Source: Acetofilamentum sp. (GTDB lineage: Bacteria > Bacteroidota > Bacteroidia > Bacteroidales > JAFGXI01). Taken from it: a stretch of DNA of 25,368 nucleotides. The position numbers and the translations under genes were made by a program. Every line of letters begins with the position of its first letter. Positions within the stretch are counted from its first letter, which is position 1. The stretch is taken from contig DYOK01000012.1 in the NCBI GenBank assembly GCA_020720565.1, forward strand, positions 1 to 25,368, read 5' to 3'. Shown here in pieces: positions 8,310-15,273 of the stretch. The notes under the pieces were generated by a model. That model was not told where the DNA came from. It searched no databases and saw only the letters and a program-made list of their open reading frames with translations.

Positions 8310-9938
8310 TTTTTCGAGCACTTTTAGATTTTCGATGTTCTTTTTTTGCAGAAATCCATAAATATCTTCGAGATGTTCCTTCACACTTCCATTGCCAAAT
8401 TCGAACACCTTGCTGGCCAGACCATCGAGGAAATCGCGGTCGTGCGACACCAAAATTAAAGTTCCATCGTAGTCTTGCAAGGCACTTTTTAGAATGTCTT
8501 TGGTGCGCAAATCGAGGTGATTGGTAGGCTCGTCGAGAATAAGTAAGTTAACCGGTTCGAGCAATAATTTGATCATGGCCAATCGGGTACGCTCTCCACC
8601 CGAAAGTACTTTTACTTTCTTAGTCCAACTATCGCCCCCAAACATAAACGCACCGAGTAAATCTTTTACTCTTGTACGCATATCACCTTTAGCCACATCG
8701 TCGATGGTTTGGAACACGTTAAGTTCTTCGTCGAGAAGCGAAGCTTGGTTTTGTGCAAAATAGCCAATCATGGTATTGTGTCCTAAAGTCACTTGGCCTG
8801 TGTAGTCAATTTCGCCCATCAACATTTTAACCAGTGTCGACTTTCCTTGCCCATTTTTCCCCACAAAAGCAACTTTTTGACCACGTTCTATGGTAAAGCT
8901 GGCATCAGAAAAAACTTGATGTTCGCCATAAGCTTTTCCTGCTTCGTGAACAATTACAGGGAACGAACCAGAGCGAGGAGAAGGGGGGAATTTTAACTTC
9001 AAAGCCGAAGTATCGACTTCGTCCACTTCGACAATTTGTAATTTTTCGAGCATTCGTATCCGAGATTGAACTTGCAAGGCTTTGGAATAAGTTCCTTTAA
9101 AGCGTTCGATAAACTCGGTATTTTCGGCAATCATTTTTTGTTGTTCGTCGAATGCTCTTTGCTGTTGTTCGCGGCGTTCTTTACGCAACTGCTGATAGTG
9201 GGTAAAACTTACTTTGTAATCGTAAATTCGCCCCATGGTCAATTCGATGGTACGGGTGGTGATATTGTCGACAAAGGCCCTGTCGTGTGATATGAGAACC
9301 ACTGCCTTGCCGCTATTGACCAAGAATTTTTCGAGCCATTGAATCGAATCAATGTCCATATGATTCGTCGGTTCGTCGAGCAAAATTAAATCTGGTTTTT
9401 TGAGTAGGATTTTAGCCAATTCGATTCGCATACGCCAGCCCCCACTGAAATCGCTTGTGGGACGGCCGAAGTCGGTGCGTTCGAATCCGAGACCAAGTAG
9501 TATTTTTTCGACATCTTCGGAAAAGTTCAATTCGCCATGGGCATAAAGTTTTTCCGATAGTGCCGACACATCTTCGATGAGTTTATAATAAGCTTCCGAT
9601 TCGTAATCGGTACGGGTTTCGAGTTGAGAATTAATATCGTTAATTTTTCTTTCAAGCTCCATTAAATGTGCAAAAGCTTGCGAGGCTTCATCGAAAAGTG
9701 ATCGTTTATTTTCGGTGATTAAATGCTGAGGCAAATAGGCTATGGTTCTGTCTTTTGGTATCGAAATAAAGCCCCCTGTAGGCGTGCGTTCGCCAGCTAA
9801 TATTTTGAGCATGGTCGATTTGCCTGCCCCGTTTTTACCCATCAAGGCGATACGGTCTTTTTCGTTAATTACAAATGAAATGTCTTTAAAAAGGGTAGTC
9901 CCCCCAAATTCTAAACTAAGATTGTCTACTGATATCAT
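8307..9938 (-). CDS. ABC-F family ATPase (ribosome-associated, YbiT/EttA-like)
   Basis: The 543-residue soluble protein has two ATP-binding cassettes and no membrane domain, the layout of ABC-F proteins that act on the ribosomal E site and modulate translation. Cassette 1 has Walker A GKNGAGKST (34-42), signature SGGWRMRIELAK (near 165) and Walker B LILLDEPTNHMD (near 184). Cassette 2 has Walker A GKNGQGKST (near 358), signature LSGGERTRLAM (near 443) and Walker B LLILDEPTNHLD (near 466). The charged linker around residues 230-310 is the expected P-site tRNA interaction motif region. There is no long C-terminal coiled coil as in Uup, which favours YbiT-like housekeeping members. Resistance-type members share this architecture and cannot be excluded by sequence alone. 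It follows the DUF4292 gene by 76 bases on the same strand. Confidence 0.93.
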   Translation of the reverse strand: MISVDNLSLEFGGTTLFKDISFVINEKDRIALMGKNGAGKSTMLKILAGERTPTGGFISIPKDRTIAYLPQHLITENKRSLFDEASQAFAHLMELERKINDINSQLETRTDYESEAYYKLIEDVSALSEKLYAHGELNFSEDVEKILLGLGFERTDFGRPTSDFSGGWRMRIELAKILLKKPDLILLDEPTNHMDIDSIQWLEKFLVNSGKAVVLISHDRAFVDNITTRTIELTMGRIYDYKVSFTHYQQLRKERREQQQRAFDEQQKMIAENTEFIERFKGTYSKALQVQSRIRMLEKLQIVEVDEVDTSALKLKFPPSPRSGSFPVIVHEAGKAYGEHQVFSDASFTIERGQKVAFVGKNGQGKSTLVKMLMGEIDYTGQVTLGHNTMIGYFAQNQASLLDEELNVFQTIDDVAKGDMRTRVKDLLGAFMFGGDSWTKKVKVLSGGERTRLAMIKLLLEPVNLLILDEPTNHLDLRTKDILKSALQDYDGTLILVSHDRDFLDGLASKVFEFGNGSVKEHLEDIYGFLQKKNIENLKVLEK

Positions 9939-10014
9939 GTATTTGAGCGTATTAAGTAATCTATATTGGAACGTAAATTCGGATGAAACAAGGCGTAAAC
10001 ATCCGTCGAATTGG

Positions 10015-10848
10015 TCACTTTAATTGCATGGGTTCGAATTTGTCTAATATCTTAAATGGCATTTCGACAGATGGCAAATTAAACTCTGCTTTTTTCACAT
10101 CCATCTTGAGTTCGACATGCTCTTTCGAATTTTGAGCCACAAACCAGATGGTTTTAGGGTATTTTTCCGATTCTGAGGTTTGGTATTTCGGATAATCGAC
10201 TTTAATGGTTTGCTGTTTTACACGATCTTCGATGCTAAAAGCTGCAATCTGGAATAAATCGTTTATCCAAACCTTGTGAATCAATTGATCTTCAGATTTT
10301 TGTCGACGATTTCTATTATATCGATTCTTTTTTACGTTTTGCATCACATATACTGTGCTGTCGCGATATACTTTGTATGAAGCAAATGATTGTGCCAAAT
10401 CTTTGCCTTCTTCTACTTGAAACAATCGGGCATTAAAAACCGACTGAACCATTTCGAAACTAATGTCGTAACCTAAACGAGACGAGGCTTCGTTAAAACT
10501 AATCAGCAAATATTTATTATCAATTCGGTTAATCAATTTTAAGCTGTCGGGCGTGATTAAAATTCGTGCAACAGGAATACCTGTAGTATGCGACAAATTA
10601 ATCCATATGGCTGAATCCAGGATATTGCGATAAGTCATGTTTAAACTAAACGATTTGTCTTTAAACTCAATTTCGGCGTCCATTTTATACGTCAAATTTT
10701 TATAATTCTGATAATGTTCTAAAACCTGAGTCGCTAGTTTTTTTTCGCCAATTCGCTTTAAATCGATGGTGTCGTTTTGTGCATTCAGTTCTGACAGACC
10801 AACAAAAGCCAGTATAAACAACACCCCTATTTTAGTAAGATATTTCAT
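10015..10848 (-). CDS. DUF4292 family exported protein
   Basis: The 277-residue product has an N-terminal signal peptide (MKYLTKIGVLFILAFVGLSELNAQ, cleavage near 24). It then has the pattern of the Bacteroidota DUF4292 family: a helix KKLATQVLEHYQNYKNLTYK, then alternating strands with ILDSAIWINLSHTTGIPVAR, ITPDSLKLINR and later KVWINDLFQIAAFSIED. From family knowledge these are envelope proteins, often lipoproteins, with a half-barrel like LolA/LolB; a lipid- or lipoprotein-handling role is inference. Here the signal peptide ends in a plain NAQ with no lipobox cysteine, so this copy would be periplasmic rather than lipidated. It follows the TPR gene, its usual neighbour. A repeat element sits exactly 10 bases before the ATG. 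Confidence 0.8.
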   Translation of the reverse strand: MKYLTKIGVLFILAFVGLSELNAQNDTIDLKRIGEKKLATQVLEHYQNYKNLTYKMDAEIEFKDKSFSLNMTYRNILDSAIWINLSHTTGIPVARILITPDSLKLINRIDNKYLLISFNEASSRLGYDISFEMVQSVFNARLFQVEEGKDLAQSFASYKVYRDSTVYVMQNVKKNRYNRNRRQKSEDQLIHKVWINDLFQIAAFSIEDRVKQQTIKVDYPKYQTSESEKYPKTIWFVAQNSKEHVELKMDVKKAEFNLPSVEMPFKILDKFEPMQLK

Positions 10849-10858
10849 CCGTGTATAA

Positions 10859-10895
10859 TTAGCCCCTAACCCACGAAGGGTGAATTAGAGAGTCG
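10859..10895 (-). repeat. 37-base leader repeat, copy 1
   Basis: On the minus strand this begins CGACTCTCTAATTC and ends GTGGGTTAGGGGCTAA, with a CTTCG core that can form a hairpin (CACCC paired with GGGTT/GGGTG register). It matches the element at 13991-14028 along its whole length, with about three quarters identity by eye. It ends 10 bases before the DUF4292 start codon, so it would form the 5' leader of that message. Confidence 0.55.
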
Positions 10896-10939
10896 TTTGT
10901 GAAATTTTTTAAACATTCCTTTCCCGATGAATCAGCCTG

Positions 10940-10954
10940 CCCCGAGTATCGGGG
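10940..10954. repeat. GC-rich palindrome CCCCGAGTATCGGGG
   Basis: Perfect 6-base arms CCCCGA/TCGGGG enclose GTA, flanked by CCTG on the left and GGGACAAG on the right. It stands out in AT-rich surroundings between the TPR stop and the DUF4292 start. Similar CCTG-CCCGA-TCGGG-GACAAG units are, from memory, frequent in Bacteroidota intergenic DNA. There is no T tract, so it is not a standard terminator. Confidence 0.45.
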
Positions 10955-11027
10955 GGACAAGTTATGTGTCAATGCTGATTTGTCGTCCTCGTTTCATTTG
11001 ATATTTAACTACTGATAACACCTTGTG

Positions 11028-12815
11028 TTATTCAACTAGCCGCTGTTCTGCAATTTTTTTGTCGAGCAAATTAGAGCCTTTTCCAAGGCTTTTAGCTTCT
11101 TTCCATTTGTCGACAGCCTCAGCTACCCTGTTATTTTGATATAAAATATCGCCATAGTGTTCGAGCACTTCGTCGTTTTGATCGCCCCCATTTTGGTAAG
11201 ACTTCTCGATTAGTTTCAATGCTTCGGCAAATTGTTTCTTTTGATACAATACCCAAGCGTAGGTGTCGAGGTAAGTCGAATTGTTGGGGAATTTGGAAAT
11301 ACAAACCTCCATCAACTCTGTCGCACGATCCAATTTGTGTGCACGCAACGACAAAAAATACGAATAATTATTATAAACATAGAAGTTCTTCGAATTCAGT
11401 GAAATAGCTTTTTCGTATGATTGATCCGATGCTTCGTGCTTTCTAAGTTTATGAAACGCATCGCCCAAAAGGGTGTGAAACTGCGAATTTAATACCGAAT
11501 CACCTTGCGAAAAGGGCAAGCCAGATTCTAAATAATCGACACTTTCTTGATATTTTTCAATTTGATATGCACCCAATCCTGCAAAAAAATAGGCCATGCT
11601 TTTTTCGGGGAAATAATTTAACATTTGTACCGAATGGTCGAATAAATCTTGAAAACGGTCGAGTTGATTGTCGATATACATCAATTGTTCCCAAACGTCA
11701 TAATTGTCGGGCACGTTCTTAGTAATTAGAATAAGCTCACGTTGTGCTTCTTCGAACAATTTATCTTTGACCAAAATATCGGAATAAAGCGAATGCACTT
11801 TCATATCGTTCGGATATTTTTCGAGCATTAAATTCACCAAAGTATAAATTTGTTTCTGTTCTTCGTCGGTAGCGTCTTTTATGCCTACGTAATTGAATAA
11901 CAATTTTATTTTTAAGTCGAAATCGACCATGTCGGATGCAAAAGCCAATTTGAGTTCTTCGAACGATTTTTCGGTATCACCTTTTAAATCGTAGTATTCC
12001 GAGAGCGAAAAATGGACCTGTCCGTTGTTAGGCTCAATTTTTAGTACTTCTTGATAAATCTCAAAAGCTTTGTCGGGTTGACGGTCTTCGAAATACAAAT
12101 CGGCCAGCAAAATCTGATACTGCATGTTTTCGGGTTCCAATTTAAGAATCTTTTGTACCTCGAGCCGAGCCGCTACATAATTTCCCATTTGAATATGAAT
12201 GCGGTTTTTTTCAACCATTAACTCTTCGGAAAATCCAAATCTATTTTCGAAATTATCGAGTGCTTTCAACGCCTCATCTGGCTTGTTGATTTGCAAAAAG
12301 CTGTTGGCCAATTCTAAATAAGCATCGTACTCGTCGGGATTCTTCTCTAAAAAATCTTGTAGCCATTCTGCTGCTTTTTGATTCTGTCCCAAACTTTGAA
12401 AAAGACCAATACACAAGGTCTGATACCATTTGTTGGATGGGTCGAGCGAATAGGCATTTTGTGCATAGTTAAGGGCAGGTTCAAAATTTTGAGTCATGGC
12501 ATATAAGGTGGCCATTTCGTAGTTAGCTGCCGCACTTTTGGGGTTTATTTTTAAACAATTGTTATAATTGGCGCTGGCTTCTTTAAAATTACCGAGCATT
12601 TTCTGGCGATTGCCCTCAAAAAAAGAATACTGAAACTCGATTTGAGCCTTTTCTATTTTATCGGCATACATTTTTTTATGTTCCGAATTCTTTTTGCTCG
12701 TTTGGCAAGCACTGGCTAACTGTAAAAGCGACAAAATGCTTATAAATGGCAGAATGTATGTTGCAATCTTATAAAGCTTTATTTGTTCTTTGATATGAGC
12801 AAAAGTTGATTTCAA
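11028..12815 (-). CDS. TPR-repeat outer-membrane-type lipoprotein
   Basis: The 595-residue product is built almost entirely of tetratricopeptide repeats from about residue 60 to 590. Clear units include KEASANYNNCLKINPKSAAA, PALNYAQNAYSLDPSNKWYQ and PDKAFEIYQEVLKIEPNNGQ. TPR arrays are protein-binding scaffolds. The N-terminus has a hydrophobic stretch (about 19-36) ending LASAC, a plausible lipobox with Cys37, so the protein is probably lipid-anchored in the envelope. The start is TTG at 12815; the first in-frame ATG (Met49) would remove the signal sequence, and an in-frame stop at 12851-12849 limits the start upstream. The signal has an unusually long n-region of about 18 residues. A TPR gene before DUF4292 is a conserved Bacteroidota pair, so a joint envelope role is inferred. 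Confidence 0.85.
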   Translation of the reverse strand: MKSTFAHIKEQIKLYKIATYILPFISILSLLQLASACQTSKKNSEHKKMYADKIEKAQIEFQYSFFEGNRQKMLGNFKEASANYNNCLKINPKSAAANYEMATLYAMTQNFEPALNYAQNAYSLDPSNKWYQTLCIGLFQSLGQNQKAAEWLQDFLEKNPDEYDAYLELANSFLQINKPDEALKALDNFENRFGFSEELMVEKNRIHIQMGNYVAARLEVQKILKLEPENMQYQILLADLYFEDRQPDKAFEIYQEVLKIEPNNGQVHFSLSEYYDLKGDTEKSFEELKLAFASDMVDFDLKIKLLFNYVGIKDATDEEQKQIYTLVNLMLEKYPNDMKVHSLYSDILVKDKLFEEAQRELILITKNVPDNYDVWEQLMYIDNQLDRFQDLFDHSVQMLNYFPEKSMAYFFAGLGAYQIEKYQESVDYLESGLPFSQGDSVLNSQFHTLLGDAFHKLRKHEASDQSYEKAISLNSKNFYVYNNYSYFLSLRAHKLDRATELMEVCISKFPNNSTYLDTYAWVLYQKKQFAEALKLIEKSYQNGGDQNDEVLEHYGDILYQNNRVAEAVDKWKEAKSLGKGSNLLDKKIAEQRLVE

Positions 12816-12835
12816 TCGAAATAATATTTGAACGT

Positions 12836-12854
12836 TAAGGCCTTTGACCTATTT
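12836..12854 (-). repeat. AAATAGGTC-type hairpin element upstream of the TPR gene
   Basis: On the minus strand this is AAATAGGTCAAAGGCCTTA, with stem AGGTC/GGCCT (one T-G wobble) and an AAA loop. It lies 20 bases before the TTG start of the TPR gene and contains the in-frame upstream stop, so it is in the 5' leader. Confidence 0.6.
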
Positions 12855-12966
12855 ATTGATTTGTAACTAGCCATATATCAACCTGCTAGATTAATTAAAT
12901 ACGACAATAAATTTTACATAATTCTTACATTTACATAAGCCCTGTAAATTGTGAAGGTTGAACTCG

Positions 12967-13980
12967 CTACTTGATATCGAAATCGATTTGAGCATAGTCG
13001 CCTACATTCATTTCCACTGTAACATCCTTCACATAGGCATGGTTTCCTATCATCGAATTGGTAATGGTAATCGATTTGAGCGAGGCATTACGTTGAATAA
13101 TGCTATTACTCACAATTGCTTTTTCGATTGTAGAATCTTTCCCAATCGAAACGTGAGGGCCGATAATCGAGTCTTTAATCACCACATTTTTACCGATAAA
13201 ACAGGGTGAAATAATGATAGAATTATAAATTTCGGCCGAATCAGAAATAAGCTCGTCATTTTTGTGATATTCTAAAATTCTTTGGTTGGTATGGACGGTC
13301 GCATCTTTGTTTCCGCAATCCATCCATTCTTTTATTTGACCTGGCGAGAACTTTACCCCATTGTTTTTCATATTTTCAAGGGCATCGGTCAATTGGTATT
13401 CTCCATTCACTTTAATATCGTTGTCGAGCAAATATTTGAGCTCTTTGCGTAAGTTGGCACCATCTTTAAAAAAGTAGATTCCAATAATTGCTAAATCTGA
13501 CACAAATTTTTTTGGCTTTTCGATAAAGTCGGTAATAAAACCTTGTTCATCTAATTTCACCACACCAAAAGCACTAGGGTCGCTCACTTTTTGAACCCAA
13601 ATACTGGCTTCGGTTTCGACATCGATGGTAAAATCAGCTTTAAAAAGAGTATCGGCAAAGGCGACCACAATTTCCCCGTTGAGCGAAGGCTCTGCACAAT
13701 AAATGGCATGAGCAGTTCCTAAAGCTTGTTGTTGGTAATATATTGTACCTTTAGCTCCAAGCGACTCGGCAATTTCGATTAATTGTTGTTCGATTTCGGT
13801 GCCAAAATCGCCAATAATAAAGGCGATTTCGTCAATTTGACGGCTACTCACCAAAGCAATTTCTTCGAGTAAACGTTGAACAATAGGTTTCCCTGCAATG
13901 GGGATAAGTGGTTTTGGAACTGTCAAGGTATGGGGGCGCATGCGTTTGCCCATGCCTGCCATTGGTACAATAATTTTCAT
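12967..13980 (-). CDS. Sugar-phosphate nucleotidyltransferase with left-handed beta-helix
   Basis: The 337-residue product is a cytoplasmic enzyme of the sugar-1-phosphate nucleotidyltransferase family, which makes NDP-sugars for glycans or lipopolysaccharide. The N-terminal Rossmann-like domain has the nucleotide-binding signature VPMAGMGKRMRPHTLTVPKP (5-24) with the conserved Lys23. A second acidic site is VVAFADTLF, followed by EGRY-like NGEYQLTDAL (about 192-201). From about residue 240 the protein shows hexapeptide-repeat periodicity (SIIISPCFIGKNVVIKDSII and onwards), forming a left-handed beta-helix as in GlmU, though no acetyltransferase site can be assigned. Substrate is most likely glucose-1-phosphate or mannose-1-phosphate, but not determinable from this sequence. 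It sits between dut and the TPR gene, a known Bacteroidota order. Confidence 0.88.
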   Translation of the reverse strand: MKIIVPMAGMGKRMRPHTLTVPKPLIPIAGKPIVQRLLEEIALVSSRQIDEIAFIIGDFGTEIEQQLIEIAESLGAKGTIYYQQQALGTAHAIYCAEPSLNGEIVVAFADTLFKADFTIDVETEASIWVQKVSDPSAFGVVKLDEQGFITDFIEKPKKFVSDLAIIGIYFFKDGANLRKELKYLLDNDIKVNGEYQLTDALENMKNNGVKFSPGQIKEWMDCGNKDATVHTNQRILEYHKNDELISDSAEIYNSIIISPCFIGKNVVIKDSIIGPHVSIGKDSTIEKAIVSNSIIQRNASLKSITITNSMIGNHAYVKDVTVEMNVGDYAQIDFDIK

Positions 13981-13990
13981 CTCTTTATAT

Positions 13991-14028
13991 TTATCCCTCT
14001 AACCCCCGAAGTTGGATTTAGAGAGTGG
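13991..14028 (-). repeat. 37-base leader repeat, copy 2
   Basis: On the minus strand this begins CCACTCTCTAAATCC and ends GGGGGTTAGAGGGATAA around a CTTCG core, and aligns along its length with the element at 10859-10895. CTCTAA and TTAGAG can pair. It also ends exactly 10 bases before a start codon, that of the nucleotidyltransferase gene. Confidence 0.55.
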
Positions 14029-14029
14029 A

Positions 14030-14064
14030 TTGTTAATGTATTGAGTTGTTAATGCGTTGATGAG
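14030..14064. repeat. Short imperfect tandem repeat TTGTTAATG-type
   Basis: TTGTTAATGTATTGAG (14030-14045) is followed at once by TTGTTAATGCGTTGATGAG (14046-14064), sharing TTGTTAATG and a GTTGAG-like end. It continues into a degenerate TTTTGAATTT-rich tract to about 14131, filling the gap between the dut stop and the leader repeat. I see no gene here. Confidence 0.4.
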
Positions 14065-14131
14065 TTACAGGTTTCAGGTTGAAATTTTGAGTTTTGAATT
14101 TTTAATTCTTAATTTGAAATTTATAATTGAA

Positions 14132-14566
14132 TTATTTTACACCTGTATGTCCAAATCCACCAGCACCTCTTTGGCTTTCGTCGAGTTGTTCAACGGCAAG
14201 CCAGCTCACAGTTTCGTAACGAGCTACCACCATTTGGGCAATACGTTCGCCATCGTTAACCACAAAATCTTGATCCGACAAATTAACCAACAACACACCT
14301 ATTTCGCCTCTGTAATCGGCATCGATCGTTCCTGGGGCATTTACAATCGAAATGCCGTTTTTAAATGCTAAACCACTTCGCGGTCGAATTTGTGCCTCAG
14401 TGCCAAGTGGCAACTCAATAAACAGACCCGTTTTTACTAATGCTCTCTGCAAAGGCTTTAAAACGATTGGGTTATCGATATTGGCTTTTAAATCCATCCC
14501 TGCCGACCATTCGGTGGCATATTCGGGTAGCGGATGTTTTGAACGATTGATTATTCTAACTTGCAT
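14132..14566 (-). CDS. dut: dUTP diphosphatase (dUTPase)
   Basis: The product (144 residues from ATG 14566) hydrolyses dUTP to dUMP and pyrophosphate, keeping uracil out of DNA and supplying dTMP synthesis. All five motifs of the trimeric dUTPase family are present in order: AGMDL (22-26), RPRSGLA (61-67), GTIDADYRGEI (79-89) with the catalytic Asp and Tyr, ERIAQMV (107-113) and RGAGGFGHTG (133-142), the flexible C-terminal arm. The length is standard. A TTG codon directly precedes the ATG and would add one residue; the ATG is preferred. The gene is the first of the minus-strand cluster and is divergent from the HAD gene across 179 bases. No clear promoter on the minus strand was found. Confidence 0.97.
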   Translation of the reverse strand: MQVRIINRSKHPLPEYATEWSAGMDLKANIDNPIVLKPLQRALVKTGLFIELPLGTEAQIRPRSGLAFKNGISIVNAPGTIDADYRGEIGVLLVNLSDQDFVVNDGERIAQMVVARYETVSWLAVEQLDESQRGAGGFGHTGVK

Positions 14567-14716
14567 CAAACTAATTTTTCAATAAAAAAGTTAATAGTAT
14601 ACTTTTTTCATTCCTTGAACTTATGATTGTTTTCCGATTCGTGAAGTCATCATAAAAGCATACAAAGATAAATAGAATTATCTTATTTCGTTCAAGGCCT
14701 TGTCAAAACCTTTGTG

Positions 14717-14724
14717 TACCTTTG
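14717..14724 (+). promoter_or_regulatory. Candidate -7 box TACCTTTG for the HAD gene
   Basis: TACCTTTG fits the Bacteroidota -7 consensus TAnnTTTG and would start transcription about 15 bases before the ATG at 14746. A TTG at 14700-14702 lies only 14 bases upstream, closer than usual for a -33 element, so the call rests mainly on the -7 box and position. Confidence 0.4.
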
Positions 14725-14745
14725 TGAACCAAATATTAACATAAA

Positions 14746-15207
14746 ATGTGGATTTCGTTACCTCAAGATAAACGCATTAACATTGAAACTATCGTCTTAG
14801 ATTTGAATGGTACGCTAGCAGTTTACGGACAAATTTCGGACACTACGCAGGAATTGATTCAAACCTTAAAATCGTTAGGTTATCAAATTGTATTGGTATC
14901 TGGCGATATTCGAGGTAACGGACAAGAGTGGGCTAGTCGGCTGGGCATCCAATTTATTTCGGCTCAGAACAGTGACGAAAAATGGGCTGCAATGCAACAT
15001 TTTAAGAAAGAGCACACCGCTGCAATTGGTAATGCACGAATCGATATCGGAACATTTAAACATGCGGCACTTTCTATCGCAACTTTGCAAGACGAAGGCA
15101 TCCATGCGGGCATTTTAAGTTACGTCGATATCATTGTACCAAGTATCGATGCTGCACTCAATCTATTTATTCAAACCCAGTCTTTAGAAGCTACATTACG
15201 AGAATAA
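14746..15207 (+). CDS. HAD-superfamily protein, P-type-ATPase-like soluble domain
   Basis: The 153-residue product has the HAD fold layout without a cap domain. Motif I is VLDLNGTLAVYG with Asp19 as nucleophile and Asn21 where phosphatases usually have Asp. Motif II is VLVSGD (Ser52). A Lys at 79 is the candidate motif III residue. AAIGNARIDIGTFKHAALSI (about 92-111) occupies the place of the GDGxND-type metal motif but keeps only one acidic residue, Asp100. This pattern resembles the small family of soluble proteins related to P-type ATPase phosphorylation domains. Function is unknown; phosphatase activity is uncertain given the altered acid and metal positions. It begins the plus-strand group, 66 bases before the glycosyltransferase. 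Confidence 0.75.
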   Translation: MWISLPQDKRINIETIVLDLNGTLAVYGQISDTTQELIQTLKSLGYQIVLVSGDIRGNGQEWASRLGIQFISAQNSDEKWAAMQHFKKEHTAAIGNARIDIGTFKHAALSIATLQDEGIHAGILSYVDIIVPSIDAALNLFIQTQSLEATLRE

Positions 15208-15273
15208 CTTATCAAGCCAATTTGAACAGTTCATCATCATATCACTAATAATACTCGACGAATTTTATAAAAC

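Noticed and set aside
14132..14566. His in dUTPase motif V (GFGHTG) as an odd substitution
   Set aside because: Bacterial dUTPases such as the Escherichia coli enzyme also carry GFGHSG, so this is normal.
14875..15105. Frame opposite the HAD gene with Cys-rich translation
   Set aside because: Antisense to a recognised HAD-fold gene; the cysteines arise from the complement of common codons.
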